A stretch of 38,149 bases of DNA, taken from NCBI RefSeq assembly GCF_000422665.1, contig NZ_AUGM01000025.1, forward strand, positions 1-38,149. Reading direction: 5' to 3'. Position 1 is the stretch's first letter, and the number at the start of each line of letters is the position of its first letter. This stretch comes from Ferrimonas senticii DSM 18821. Lineage in GTDB: Bacteria; Pseudomonadota; Gammaproteobacteria; Enterobacterales; Shewanellaceae. The notes beneath the pieces are model-generated. The model saw only the letters and a list, made by a program, of their open reading frames with translations, searched no databases and was not told the origin of the DNA. Made by a program: the position numbers and the translations under genes. Below are positions 1 through 8,676 of this stretch, in pieces.

Positions 1-44
1 AGTTGTCAGTTGTCAGTTGTCAGTTGTCAGTTGTCAGTTGTCAG
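1..44. repeat. Heptanucleotide tandem repeat (AGTTGTC), six full copies
   Basis: The window opens with six head-to-tail copies of AGTTGTC and a partial seventh. The same unit in the same orientation closes the window at 38092-38149, and a one-base variant (GTTGGCA) occurs at 6014-6051. Because the window begins inside the array, its true length is unknown. The function is not evident; slippage-prone intergenic repeats of this kind often break assemblies. Confidence 0.95.
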
Positions 45-237
45 TCAGAAACAGCAAAACGGGTTCCGCTGTTTCTGACAACCAATAACTGGCCACTGTT
101 TTTGCTTCGGCTCTAGCTCTAGCTCTAGCTCCTACTAAAAACTAAAAACTGATAACTGCCCATCGGCTTCAATCTTGGCTTTTGTGCCAAGCCACGTACT
201 ATGCTGAAACAACCTGTTTCTTCTTAACTTTTTGCTG
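45..237. other. Intergenic region with short direct repeats
   Basis: No gene is supported here. The stretch holds a hexamer array (GCTCTA three times plus GCTC, 110-131), a doubled ACTAAAA at about 134-147, and a small hairpin (CTTGGC 174-179 pairing with GCCAAG 186-191). The promoter of the downstream kinase must lie here, but no convincing -35/-10 pair was found. Confidence 0.6.
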
Positions 238-1080
238 ATGCCCCACGCTCTAATCATCGCCAATCTTAACTGCGACCAAATCCTCAGACTGTCACGCCCG
301 CTGCAATCCGGCGCGCGTATTCACTATGAGGAGGAGGGTTATCGCCTTGGTGGTGGTGCCGCCAACACCGGCTTAGGATTACTGTGGGCCGGCCATCAAG
401 TTAGCCTATTAAGCCAAGTGGGCAGTGACAGCCGTGGCGATTGGTTATTGGATGAAGCCCGCGAACTGGGCTTTAACACCAGCTTGGTACACCGCCACGT
501 CGGCGCCACCCAACCGCTGCAACTGCTGATGGAGCCAAACGGCGAGCGCACCATTTTGCGGCCAAACCGGCCACGACTGTTGTTGCCACAGCAGTTTGAT
601 GCCAATGCCTACCAAGCGATCTACGTCAACCTGTCGGCTGAACGGCTACCGCAACTGATGCGCCAAGCCGTCAACGCTGGCAGCTTAGTGGTGGCACAGT
701 TGCCAAAAGATCTGGCCCAGCGCCCCTGTCATTACCTGCTAACGAGCAATGACGACTTGGCGCAACATGAGATCAGCGATCCATGGGCCTTCGGCCAACA
801 GATTGGTGGCGAGCAGTTACGCGCCTTTATCGTTACCCAAGGTGAGCAAGGCGCTATCGCCTACACCGCCGAGGGCCAACTGCACTGCCCAGCCATTGCC
901 GCCGAACTGGTCGACAGCACCGGTGCCGGTGATTGCTATGCTGGCGGCCTAATTGATGCTTTACTAAAACAACAGCCACTGGCGCACGCGATGGAAGATG
1001 CCGCCCGCTGGGCCGCGTTTGCCATCAGCAGCAATAGCTCGTTACCGCCAGTGTCATTGCAGCACTACTTACGGCGCTAA
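238..1080 (+). CDS. PfkB-family carbohydrate kinase
   Basis: This is a ribokinase/PfkB-family sugar kinase that would phosphorylate a sugar or nucleoside with ATP in the cytoplasm. The N-terminal glycine-rich signature (GGGAANTGLG, about residues 39-48) and the C-terminal signature DSTGAGDCYAGG with the catalytic Asp are intact. At 280 residues it is slightly short for the family. I chose the ATG at 238 over an in-frame TTG two codons upstream; neither has a clear Shine-Dalgarno sequence, so the start is uncertain. The gene lies 50 bases upstream of the GGDEF gene on the same strand. The substrate cannot be assigned from sequence. Confidence 0.85.
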   Translation: MPHALIIANLNCDQILRLSRPLQSGARIHYEEEGYRLGGGAANTGLGLLWAGHQVSLLSQVGSDSRGDWLLDEARELGFNTSLVHRHVGATQPLQLLMEPNGERTILRPNRPRLLLPQQFDANAYQAIYVNLSAERLPQLMRQAVNAGSLVVAQLPKDLAQRPCHYLLTSNDDLAQHEISDPWAFGQQIGGEQLRAFIVTQGEQGAIAYTAEGQLHCPAIAAELVDSTGAGDCYAGGLIDALLKQQPLAHAMEDAARWAAFAISSNSSLPPVSLQHYLRR

Positions 1081-1130
1081 CCGTAAGTTAAGTGAGTTAA
1101 AAGTCAGCAAAGCCACCACGGAAGGGGCTT

Positions 1131-2120
1131 ATGAAACACAACCCTCTGCGCATTCATCGCCACGCCCAGCTCGCGATGTTGCTCACCATCATCGTCTTGC
1201 AATCACTGCAGGCGTTGCTTGCTATACCGCAATGGCAGGCACTGCCGTGGTTGCTGGCGCCGGTTCCGGTGGCGATTGCCGCCCAATGGCATCAACAGCG
1301 CGAGCCCAGTAAAGTTGTGGCGCTCAGCTGGACCGGGCTACTGGCGATCACCCTTGCTGCTTCGTTACCGTGGCAGCCGCAGCCAGAATTAACCTTGTTG
1401 CTGCTACTTGCGGCGATGTCGGTAATGGCCCACTCACCGCTGGCGTTTACCATCGCGGTGGTGCCATCACTGCTGATGTGGCTCTATCTGCAGCTCAATC
1501 TGGTATTGATGTTAGCCAGCCTCGCCATCGCTTTGCTGTTGGGCTTTCAAACGCGGATGTGGCAACACTTTGCCAAATTAAACCAGCGCCACCATCAACG
1601 TTTACAGCGGCAAATCGACCGCCGCAGTAACCGCCATCCACTGACCAAGCTGGCCAATCAACGCTATTTTGAGCAGCGATTACAGCAAACCGTCTTTGAT
1701 GCTCGGCGCAGTAAAACCCCGCTGAGCTTAATTGTGCTCGATATCGATTACTTTCACAGCTACCACAGCTATTACGGTAAGGATGCCGCTAACCAAGTGC
1801 TGCAGCAGCTGGCACGGCTGATTAAAGCGGTAAGCCAGCGCCAATCGGACATCATCGCCTATCTTGAGGACGGCACCTTTGCCCTATTGTTGCCAACCAC
1901 CGATCAACACGGCGCCGAACGGCTGGCCAACCAGATCGCCAACAACGTCATCGCCGCCGATATGCCCCATTCGGGCTCCCCGATCAGCGACCGCATAACC
2001 CTGTCGCAGGGGATCAGTCAGTGGCAGCGCGGAATGGATCCACAACAGCTGCTAAGCCGTGCCAATCAAACCTTGGCTGAAGCCAAGCAGCAAGGCCGTG
2101 ATCGCATCAAAGTGGCTTAA
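1131..2120 (+). CDS. Membrane protein with degenerate GGDEF domain
   Basis: The 329-residue protein has a hydrophobic N-terminal half (about residues 15-140, four to five probable membrane segments) followed by a GGDEF-type domain opening with LTKLANQRYF. GGDEF domains make cyclic di-GMP from two GTP. The metal-binding Asp of the LDIDYFH motif is kept, but the signature hairpin reads EDGTF (residues 246-250) instead of GG(D/E)EF, so cyclase activity is unlikely. It may instead act as a signalling or binding scaffold. A good ribosome site (GGAAGGGG) precedes the ATG. It follows the PfkB kinase by 50 bases and may be co-transcribed; it converges on the metal transporter gene. Confidence 0.82.
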   Translation: MKHNPLRIHRHAQLAMLLTIIVLQSLQALLAIPQWQALPWLLAPVPVAIAAQWHQQREPSKVVALSWTGLLAITLAASLPWQPQPELTLLLLLAAMSVMAHSPLAFTIAVVPSLLMWLYLQLNLVLMLASLAIALLLGFQTRMWQHFAKLNQRHHQRLQRQIDRRSNRHPLTKLANQRYFEQRLQQTVFDARRSKTPLSLIVLDIDYFHSYHSYYGKDAANQVLQQLARLIKAVSQRQSDIIAYLEDGTFALLLPTTDQHGAERLANQIANNVIAADMPHSGSPISDRITLSQGISQWQRGMDPQQLLSRANQTLAEAKQQGRDRIKVA

Positions 2121-2222
2121 ACCAAGCGCACAGTTGGTAGTCAGCGACAGTAAGAACAGCAGACACCCGCTCTTACTAACCACTGATAACTAGCATCTAA
2201 TAGCTGATCGCTACCAACGCCG

Positions 2223-3098
2223 TTATGCCGGATCCTGATGCACAATTACATCGGCGCCAGGAAAGGCTGCACGAATGCGCTCCTCTACGGCATGGGCAAT
2301 ATCATGGGCATCTCGAAAGCTGAGGCGACCATCGATATCAAGATGCATCTGCACAAACAGCACATTGCCGGCCATCCGGGTACGTACATCATGAATGCCG
2401 AGCACTTGTGGGTCGGCGGTTGCTAGCGCTTCGACCTGTTGCTGCACTTCCGGCTCGGCTTCCCGATCCAGCAGCAGTTGCACCGCTTCTTTACCTAGGC
2501 CCCAAGCGCCCCAGCCGATGTAGATCGCAATACCAATCGCGGCGACGCCATCGACCCACAACAGGCCATAAGCCGACAATGCCAAGGCAATGATCACCGC
2601 CACGTTCATCAACAAGTCGCTGCGATAGTGCAAGGCATCAGCGGCAATTGCGGTGGAACCGGTCGCGGCAACGGCGCGCTTTTGCACCGCCAGCAGCGCC
2701 AAGGTAGCAACAATCGCAAACGCCGATACGCCAATGCCTAAGCCGCTGGCGGTCGGAGCCACCGGTGACAAGGTGCGGTCGATACCGGCAAACAGCAGCA
2801 GCAATGCCGAGCCCAAAATAAAGCCAGCTTGGGCCAAGGTGGCCAATGGCTCGGCCTTGCCGTGCCCCCAACGGTGATCGTCATCCGCCGGCAACAGCGC
2901 TACTCGTAAGGCATAGAAGTTGATCAGCGACGCCGCCGCATCCATCAATGAATCGGTTAACGAGCCAAGCAAACTGGCCGAACCGGAAAATACCCACGCA
3001 ATCAGCTTGGTGATAATCAACAGCGATGCGGTCGCAATCGACGCCCTGGTGGCCCACTTGATCCAAAATTGGTACTGCTCTGGTGTTGCCCGACTCAT
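2223..3098 (-). CDS. fieF: Cation diffusion facilitator, FieF/YiiP-like
   Basis: This is an inner-membrane divalent metal/proton antiporter of the CDF family, which exports zinc or ferrous iron from the cytoplasm. The 291 residues hold about six membrane segments and the expected metal site: D49 and D53 in the second segment (TDSLMD) and H157 and D161 in the fifth (HYRSD), matching the DxxxD/HxxxD arrangement of E. coli YiiP. The cytoplasmic C-terminal domain has the usual HDVRTR and HxxxHAVEE-type residues. It lies downstream of the Spy/CpxP-like gene on the same strand but is separated from it by a terminator. In E. coli fieF also neighbours cpxP/cpxRA, so this is conserved context. Confidence 0.92.
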   Translation of the reverse strand: MSRATPEQYQFWIKWATRASIATASLLIITKLIAWVFSGSASLLGSLTDSLMDAAASLINFYALRVALLPADDDHRWGHGKAEPLATLAQAGFILGSALLLLFAGIDRTLSPVAPTASGLGIGVSAFAIVATLALLAVQKRAVAATGSTAIAADALHYRSDLLMNVAVIIALALSAYGLLWVDGVAAIGIAIYIGWGAWGLGKEAVQLLLDREAEPEVQQQVEALATADPQVLGIHDVRTRMAGNVLFVQMHLDIDGRLSFRDAHDIAHAVEERIRAAFPGADVIVHQDPA

Positions 3099-3153
3099 AG
3101 AAAAATGCCATGGAAAAACAATGGCGGCAGTGTATCACTGGCGCAGAAAAAAA

Positions 3154-3177
3154 CCCCAGCAACCAAGGTTGTTGGGG
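3154..3177 (-). terminator. Rho-independent terminator of the cpxP-like gene
   Basis: An 11-base stem (CCCCAGCAACC with GGTTGTTGGGG, one G-U pair) is followed on the minus strand by a run of seven T. It sits just after the Spy/CpxP-like gene and before fieF. Confidence 0.85.
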
Positions 3178-3211
3178 TCAAAGTCACTGCTCGAATGATG
3201 GCTTAGGCGAG

Positions 3212-3712
3212 TTAACGGTTACCGCGACGCTCTTGCCGTTGCTGCTGGCGCTGCTCACGCTCGGCCTGCAACTGCGCTTTTTGCTCATCGGTTAGCACTT
3301 GCAGCATCTGATGACGCAGTTTCATCTGCTTCACCGCCATGTCGGTGCGCTGTTGCTGCTTAGCACTTAACAACTCACGGGCAACCACTTCATCAAATAC
3401 CGGAGCGTCCATCAGCGCCTGCATCTGCGCTTGATTATCGGCGCGACGCTGCTGCTGATCGCTGCGACGCTGCTCACGCAGTTGCTGATGTTGCGCTTTG
3501 GCTTCGCTGATAAGTTGTTGAAGCTGCGCTTGCTGCTCGGTACTCAGATCCAACTGCATCATATGGCGGTACATCCGCTGGATCTGCTGGCCGCCATGCT
3601 TATCGTGGAACCCTTTACCGCCATGATGGCCGCCCATCATGCCCGCCAGGGCGGTGCCGCTGGCCATCACCAAAGCCAAACCGATCAAACTGAATTTTGT
3701 TGCGCGTTTCAT
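3212..3712 (-). CDS. cpxP: Spy/CpxP-family periplasmic protein
   Basis: The protein is a small periplasmic stress protein of the LTXXQ family; CpxP inhibits the CpxA sensor and Spy is an ATP-independent chaperone. It has a signal peptide ending ALA-G near residue 24, a His/Gly-rich segment (GMMGGHHGGKG), and two LTxxQ-type motifs (LSTEQQAQL and LTDEQKAQL) bracketing a highly charged Gln/Arg-rich helical region. A ribosome site (AGGAGTG) precedes the ATG. It is divergent from the CpxR-like gene with a CpxR box between them, the arrangement seen for cpxP in enterobacteria, which favours CpxP over Spy. The gene symbol rests on that context. Confidence 0.82.
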   Translation of the reverse strand: MKRATKFSLIGLALVMASGTALAGMMGGHHGGKGFHDKHGGQQIQRMYRHMMQLDLSTEQQAQLQQLISEAKAQHQQLREQRRSDQQQRRADNQAQMQALMDAPVFDEVVARELLSAKQQQRTDMAVKQMKLRHQMLQVLTDEQKAQLQAEREQRQQQRQERRGNR

Positions 3713-3817
3713 GGGAACACTCCTGTAACAGCGGTTGCTGCAGTGGCGGGGACTTCACCCCCGTTGCTAAGTTGAGTCCAGTGTAGCCACGTCAATGTCA
3801 GTTGCTGTCTAGCCTGC

Positions 3818-3832
3818 GTAAAGCTGTGTAAA
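3818..3832 (+). promoter_or_regulatory. CpxR box in the cpxP/cpxRA divergent region
   Basis: The sequence GTAAA, five bases, GTAAA is a perfect match to the known CpxR consensus GTAAA-N5-GTAAA. It lies 41 bases before the first ATG of the response regulator and 106 bases from the start of the divergent cpxP-like gene, so it could control both. Confidence 0.8.
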
Positions 3833-3872
3833 GCGCTCGCCTAGACTTCGTCTTATTGGATAACCTACTGCC

Positions 3873-4586
3873 ATGAACGCAATCATGAGCGCTGTAATGA
3901 TCAAGGTATTACTGGTTGAAGATGACCGCGGTCTTAGTGACCTATTAAGCCAACTGCTGGAGCTGGATGGCTTCAACGTTACCGTCTGTGGCGATGGCCC
4001 TTCGGGCTTGATTGCGGCGCAACAAAACCAGCACGACATCATGTTGTTGGATGTGATGCTGCCGGGGCTCAACGGCTTTGACCTGCTTAAAGCACTGCGC
4101 CAGCACGGCAGCAAAATGCCGGTATTAATGCTGACCGCCAAAGGCGATGATCTGGATCGCATCAACGGCTTAGAGATGGGCGCCGACGATTATCTGCCCA
4201 AGCCATTCAACGACCGCGAACTGGTGGCGCGAATGCGGGCGATTTTGCGCCGCAGCAATGAGCAGACCCCATCCGCCAGCAGCAATGAGCAGCTTACTCA
4301 TCTGGATATCACTCTCTATCCCCGCCGCCAAGAAACCCAGGTGCAAGGGCAAAGCATCGATCTGACTAGCACCGAGTTTGCCCTGTTGCAGGTGTTAATC
4401 AGCAACAGTGGCGAGATCGCCAGCAAAGAGATGTTGTCACAGCAGGTACTGGGCAAACGCTTAATGCCATTTGATCGTAGCCTCGATATGCACCTATCCA
4501 ATCTGCGCAAAAAGTTACCGGAACGGGCCGATGGCAATCCGCGGGTAAAAACCGTTCGCGGTAAGGGTTATCTATGGCTCGACTAA
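3873..4586 (+). CDS. cpxR: CpxR-like OmpR-family response regulator
   Basis: This is the cytoplasmic DNA-binding regulator of an envelope-stress two-component system. The receiver domain (about residues 10-125) carries the acidic pocket E16/D17/D18, the phospho-acceptor D60 in LLDVMLPG and K110 in LPKPF. The C-terminal winged helix (about 140-237) has LTSTEFALL and ends VKTVRGKGYLWLD, typical of OmpR/PhoB DNA-binding domains. In-frame ATGs at 3873, 3885 and 3897 are all possible starts; 3897 (MIKVLLVEDD) would match the family length most closely. It overlaps the kinase gene by 13 bases, indicating translational coupling, and lies behind the CpxR box. Confidence 0.9.
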   Translation: MNAIMSAVMIKVLLVEDDRGLSDLLSQLLELDGFNVTVCGDGPSGLIAAQQNQHDIMLLDVMLPGLNGFDLLKALRQHGSKMPVLMLTAKGDDLDRINGLEMGADDYLPKPFNDRELVARMRAILRRSNEQTPSASSNEQLTHLDITLYPRRQETQVQGQSIDLTSTEFALLQVLISNSGEIASKEMLSQQVLGKRLMPFDRSLDMHLSNLRKKLPERADGNPRVKTVRGKGYLWLD

Positions 4587-6010
4587 GTGCCTTAGTTAGC
4601 CGGTGGCGACACAGCAAACTGAATCGGTTACTGCCCAAGTTGCTGTTAGCGTTCTGGCTGACTTCGATGCTCAGTGTCGGCACTGTGCTCGGCTTGCCGT
4701 TACTGCTCAAACAATGGGATCAACTGCCGCTGCAGCCGCAGTTTCAAGCGGCGCTGGATCGGGTTGCCAACCGTCTAGATAACAATCCCAATCTCTCTAT
4801 CGAGCAGATCAACCGGGTGCTGCACCGCAAAGATCTGCGGCAACTGCTGCCGCCGGAAGCGGCGATGGCCGAGCCATCGAGCAAGCACCACCGTGATAAG
4901 CCGAGCTTTAAATTTTACTTGGTCGATGGCAACGGCAACGTCCTGCAACAGCACTCGCGCCGCTTACCACGGCAGCTGCGGGAATACCTGCTGGAGTTCG
5001 ACCGGACGCAACCGCAGCAACGTCAGATCGACGGTAAGCTGATCTTCGGCCCCAAACCCTTGGCTAACGGCAACTATCTGATCGGCTCGATCAATGCGCT
5101 TAAACGGCCATGGTTGGCGCAACTTTGGAACCGACCGGGACTGCTGTTGCTGCTGACCACGGTGGTCTCAACGTTGGTATTTGGCCTGCTGGCATGGAGT
5201 CTCAGTAAGCCGTTACGGCAACTGAAAGCTACCGCTGGCGCCATCGCCAGCGGCGATTTAGACGCGCGAATTACGCCAAAGATCAGCCAACGCGGCGATG
5301 AGATTGGTCAAGTGGCGGAAAACTTCAACCGGATGGCACACTCGGTCAGCACCATGGTGCATGGCCAGCAACGGCTGTTATCGGATATCTCCCACGAACT
5401 GCGCACGCCATTAACTCGACTGCAGCTCAGCCTCGCCATTGCCCGGCGCAAAGGCCAACACAGTGATGAGCTAACCCGGATCGGCAGCGAAGCCGACACC
5501 TTAGAGGCAATGTTGCAGGAGCTATTGAGCCTATCGCGGCTGAATATGCAGGTCACCGAGCGCAAAACCGCGCTGGATCTGGTGCAGGTTTTGGCACCGG
5601 TGATCGCCGGCATCGAATTTGAGGCTGAAGCCACCGGCAAACAGATTCAAGTCGCGATGCCAACCAGCGTAACGCTCAATGGCGTTGAATCGCTGCTGCA
5701 GCGGCTGGTAGAAAACCCGCTGCGCAACGCCCTGCGCTACGCTAAAGCCTTAGTGCAGTTGCAGATCGAATCAACCCAAACGGCAGTGATGATCCGCATC
5801 AGCGACGATGGCCCAGGGGTACCCGAAGCCGAACTGGAACGGATCTTTAAACCGTTTCATCGGATTGACAGCGCCCGCGATCGCGACAGTGGTGGCTGGG
5901 GCTTAGGCTTAGCCATCACCCAAGGCGCCGTCGATGCCCATCAAGGGCAACTGCACGCCAGCAATCGCCCCCAAGGCGGGCTCTGTTTGGAAATTCGTTT
6001 ACCGGTATAA
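4574..6010 (+). CDS. cpxA: CpxA-like sensor histidine kinase
   Basis: This is the inner-membrane sensor kinase of the Cpx-type system. Its 478 residues run: first membrane segment (about 22-43), a periplasmic sensor region (about 44-185), second membrane segment (about 190-212), HAMP linker, HisKA dimerisation domain with phospho-accepting H274 in SHELRTPLTRL, and HATPase_c with the N box (ENPLRNALRYA), G1 box (DDGPGVP) and G2 box (GGWGLGLAI). The start overlaps the end of cpxR. CpxA in E. coli is 457 residues; here the sensor region is a little longer. Downstream is a heptamer repeat and a convergent sulfurtransferase. Confidence 0.9.
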   Translation: MARLSALVSRWRHSKLNRLLPKLLLAFWLTSMLSVGTVLGLPLLLKQWDQLPLQPQFQAALDRVANRLDNNPNLSIEQINRVLHRKDLRQLLPPEAAMAEPSSKHHRDKPSFKFYLVDGNGNVLQQHSRRLPRQLREYLLEFDRTQPQQRQIDGKLIFGPKPLANGNYLIGSINALKRPWLAQLWNRPGLLLLLTTVVSTLVFGLLAWSLSKPLRQLKATAGAIASGDLDARITPKISQRGDEIGQVAENFNRMAHSVSTMVHGQQRLLSDISHELRTPLTRLQLSLAIARRKGQHSDELTRIGSEADTLEAMLQELLSLSRLNMQVTERKTALDLVQVLAPVIAGIEFEAEATGKQIQVAMPTSVTLNGVESLLQRLVENPLRNALRYAKALVQLQIESTQTAVMIRISDDGPGVPEAELERIFKPFHRIDSARDRDSGGWGLGLAITQGAVDAHQGQLHASNRPQGGLCLEIRLPV

Positions 6011-6013
6011 ACC

Positions 6014-6051
6014 GTTGGCAGTTGGCAGTTGGCAGTTGGCAGTTGGCAGTT
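6014..6051. repeat. Heptanucleotide tandem repeat (GTTGGCA), five copies
   Basis: Five exact copies of GTTGGCA plus GTT lie just after the cpxA stop codon, in the space between convergent genes. The unit differs by one base from the GTTGTCA arrays at both ends of the window. The rest of the spacer to 6141 contains scattered degenerate relatives (for example CTGACAACTAATAGCT). Confidence 0.95.
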
Positions 6052-6141
6052 AAATAATTACACAGCCACCAACTGCCACCAGTTTTGCTGTTGCCTAAAG
6101 CTGACCAACGGCTCTGTACTGCTGACAACTAATAGCTATTT

Positions 6142-6993
6142 TTAATGGCTCTTTGGTGTCGCCGGATCGGCGCCCCACTCGCTCCAACTGCCGTCATACA
6201 CCGCCCAGTTTTGCACGCCAACTTCAGCCGCTGCCAATGCCACGATGCAAGCGGTAACGCCGCTGCCACAGCTATACAACTGGCGATCATCGCCAGAGAT
6301 CCCACGGGCTAAGAACGATTCCAGCGCCAAAAATGGCGGTTGCAGTTTGCCTTCGCTGATAAGTTCGGCGTAATGCAGGTTGATCGCACCTGGCATGTGG
6401 CCTGCGGCAACACCGGCACGCGGTTCTGGCTCTTGCCCAGCAAAACGAGCGGGGCCACGAGCATCAACAATAACCCGCCCCGGCGCATTGAGCGACAGCT
6501 GCATTTCCCGCTTATCGGCCACCAGTTGCGGCTGGTAATTGGCAATGAATTGGCCGCTTGGGCGCGCCGACTCAATCCCAGCACTGATGGCCCCATCTTG
6601 CGCCAACCACGCAGGCAAACCGCCATTTAACACCGCCACCTGTTGGTGTCCCATGGCACGGAACATCCACCACACACGGGCGGCGCTGAATAACCCATGA
6701 CTGTCGTATACCACCACCGCACTGGTATTGCTGATCCCCATCGCCCGCACCGCTTGTTCAAACTTTGCTGGGCTGGGCAGCATGTGCGGCAGCTCAGAAT
6801 CAGCCGCAATCGCTTTATCAAAATCGAAAAACTGCGCCGTTGGAATATGCCCTTCGACAAATTCAGCCAACCCCTGACGGCCGCTGCCTGGCATATGCCA
6901 ACTGGCATCCAGCAACACCAGATCCGGATTATCCAAGTGCTTACTCAGCCACGCGGCAGTAACGATGTTGTGTTTCAGTTTTGGCGCAGCCAT
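6142..6993 (-). CDS. sseA: 3-mercaptopyruvate sulfurtransferase
   Basis: This tandem-rhodanese enzyme transfers sulfur from 3-mercaptopyruvate to thiols or cyanide. The catalytic loop CGSGVTAC with nucleophile C242 is the mercaptopyruvate-type motif rather than the thiosulfate type, and the length (283 residues) matches E. coli SseA (281). The N-terminal domain has the SWHMPGSGR and EGHIPTAQFFD segments typical of the family. A longer reading starts at 7071, but the ATG at 6993 (MAAPKLKHN) fits family length and has a modest upstream AGAGAA; I therefore chose it. It lies downstream of trmL on the same strand with about 90 bases between. Confidence 0.92.
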   Translation of the reverse strand: MAAPKLKHNIVTAAWLSKHLDNPDLVLLDASWHMPGSGRQGLAEFVEGHIPTAQFFDFDKAIAADSELPHMLPSPAKFEQAVRAMGISNTSAVVVYDSHGLFSAARVWWMFRAMGHQQVAVLNGGLPAWLAQDGAISAGIESARPSGQFIANYQPQLVADKREMQLSLNAPGRVIVDARGPARFAGQEPEPRAGVAAGHMPGAINLHYAELISEGKLQPPFLALESFLARGISGDDRQLYSCGSGVTACIVALAAAEVGVQNWAVYDGSWSEWGADPATPKSH

Positions 6994-7080
6994 CGACAAT
7001 TCTCTGATTTTAAATAAACAAAACGGCACCATAGCGAAGCGCGCTGGATGGTGCCGTGGAAAAGATCGCAAAAGTGGTTA

Positions 7081-7545
7081 TTACAGTGCGCCCTCAAACC
7101 CCAACTGGCGCCACACTTCATACGCACAGATCGAGGTGGCGTTGGCCAAGTTGAGGCTGCGCGCTTGTGGCATCATCGGGATCCGAATCCGAAAATCGCC
7201 ATCAAAGGCACTGCGCACTGCATCCGGCAAGCCGCTAGTTTCCGGGCCAAACAGCAACACATCATCGGCTTGGTAGCAGGGTTCGGTGTGTGGTCGGCTG
7301 CCCTTAGTGGTTAACGCGAAGATCCGCTTACCCGCCATCGCCGCTAAAAAGGTTGGGTAATCCGGATGAATGGTAACGTTAGCCAAGTCGCGATAATCCA
7401 GCGAAGCACGACGCAGGCTCTTCTCATCCATGCTAAAACCCAGCGGTTCAATCAGATGCAAGTGGGCGCCACAGTTGGCGGCCAAACGGATGATGGCACC
7501 GGTATTTTGCGGCATTACCGGCTCGTACAAAGCGATGTGAAACAT
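7081..7545 (-). CDS. trmL: tRNA (cytidine/uridine-34-2'-O)-methyltransferase TrmL
   Basis: This is the SPOUT-superfamily enzyme that methylates the ribose of wobble nucleotide 34 of tRNA-Leu isoacceptors using S-adenosylmethionine. The 154 residues carry the expected motifs: N-terminal [20 protein letters not shown], central [10 protein letters not shown], and C-terminal [22 protein letters not shown], which form the knotted cofactor pocket. Length and ends match E. coli TrmL (YibK). It is divergent from the DUF2058 gene. Confidence 0.95.
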   Translation of the reverse strand: MFHIALYEPVMPQNTGAIIRLAANCGAHLHLIEPLGFSMDEKSLRRASLDYRDLANVTIHPDYPTFLAAMAGKRIFALTTKGSRPHTEPCYQADDVLLFGPETSGLPDAVRSAFDGDFRIRIPMMPQARSLNLANATSICAYEVWRQLGFEGAL

Positions 7546-7629
7546 AGGGCAACTCGGTCAAAACAAACTAGAGCGCTATTGTAGGGGTTTGCTAGACTGG
7601 CGCCACTGCCTATTTATCGAGTTTTCCCC

Positions 7630-8157
7630 ATGTCGCTGCAAGAGCAACTGATGAAGGCTGGCCTTGTGTCTAAACACGATGCTAAAAAAGCCAACAAAGA
7701 CAAACACCGCGCCCTCAAATCCGGTAAGAAAGTGATCAACGAAGCCAAGCAAAGCGCCGCCGATAAGCGCGCCGAGCAAGCCCAGCGCGATAAACAGCTG
7801 AACGCCCAACGTAAAGCCGAAGCCGACCAAAAAGCGCTGTTGGCCCAGATCAAACAGTTGATCACCGTTAACAGCCAAGATCGCAGTCGTGGTGAGATCC
7901 CATACAACTTTTCGGATTCCGGCAAGATCACCAAGGTATTCGTTACCGAAGCGCTGCAAAGCGGCCTGATCAACGGCCAGTTAGCGATCGCCAAACTGGA
8001 CGACAGCTACCACCTGATCCCAACCGCGGTAGCGGAAAAAGTACAACAGCGTGATGACCGCTTTATCGTAATGCTGAACGACCGCCACCAAGCGGCGGAA
8101 GTGGACGAAGACGATCCCTACGCCGATTACCAAATCCCAGACGATTTGATGTGGTAA
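7630..8157 (+). CDS. DUF2058 family protein (YaiL-like)
   Basis: The 175-residue protein is very basic at the N terminus (SLQEQLMKAGLVSKHDAKKANKDKHR, shown in part) with a Lys/Arg/Glu/Ala-rich helix to about residue 75, then a more globular acidic C-terminal half ending DDPYADYQIPDDLMW. This is the pattern of the DUF2058/YaiL family, which E. coli studies link to ribosomes or the nucleoid; no enzymatic role is known. It is followed by a strong bidirectional terminator shared with the convergent lipoprotein gene. Confidence 0.88.
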   Translation: MSLQEQLMKAGLVSKHDAKKANKDKHRALKSGKKVINEAKQSAADKRAEQAQRDKQLNAQRKAEADQKALLAQIKQLITVNSQDRSRGEIPYNFSDSGKITKVFVTEALQSGLINGQLAIAKLDDSYHLIPTAVAEKVQQRDDRFIVMLNDRHQAAEVDEDDPYADYQIPDDLMW

Positions 8158-8177
8158 CACCATCATCCCGCCAAACA

Positions 8178-8201
8178 AAAGCCCCGCAATCGCGGGGCTT
8201 T
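8178..8201. terminator. Bidirectional intrinsic terminator
   Basis: A perfect stem (AAAGCCCCGC with GCGGGGCTTT, loop AATC) lies between the convergent DUF2058 and lipoprotein genes and has A/T tails on both sides. Confidence 0.9.
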
Positions 8202-8222
8202 GAATGTGTTGGATAGCGGTGC

Positions 8223-8582
8223 TTACTGCGCGCCGCGCAGCAGGATTTGACCGGCTTGATCTAACGTCACCGATGCCTCGAAGCGTGGCTTGTCGTCACC
8301 AGCGAAGGTTAGGGTGGCGTGCACCATCACTTCATTGCCTTTGGCGTAATCCAGCTGGTAGTTGAACGGAGGACCGCCCTGCACTTCCTGCTGCACCATG
8401 CCAAGGATGGTGCCATTGGCGTCGCTCACTGCCACTTTTAGCTGCGAACCTGGTGGCGTCAGGATCCGCTCGCGGTATTGCAGTTCACCTGCAAGGCTTT
8501 GATCTTTTTCCATTTGTGGCTCGCTATCGCCGCTGCAACCTGCCATCAGCATCACCGCAGCCAGTGCCATTACCTTTTTCAT
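8223..8582 (-). CDS. YbaY-family lipoprotein
   Basis: The protein is a small predicted outer-membrane lipoprotein of the YbaY/YscW family, whose function is poorly known. A lipoprotein signal peptide ends at the lipobox LMAGC (Cys16 of the chosen start), followed by a short linker and a beta-rich domain beginning GELQYRERILTPPGSQLKVAVSD, which is the recognisable YbaY-like segment. I chose the second ATG because GGAG lies about seven bases before it; the first ATG (8594) overlaps that ribosome site. Length is 119 residues. Confidence 0.8.
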   Translation of the reverse strand: MKKVMALAAVMLMAGCSGDSEPQMEKDQSLAGELQYRERILTPPGSQLKVAVSDANGTILGMVQQEVQGGPPFNYQLDYAKGNEVMVHATLTFAGDDKPRFEASVTLDQAGQILLRGAQ

Positions 8583-8676
8583 CAATTGCTCCATACAGAC
8601 TCTGGGTCGTTGCCAGCAATAATAAGCCGCAACCGCAATTTGCGCCTAACTATTCGGCGGACAGCCGACAGTTTAC

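Noticed and set aside
1-44. CRISPR array.
   Set aside because: The unit is seven bases with no spacers; it is a simple tandem repeat.
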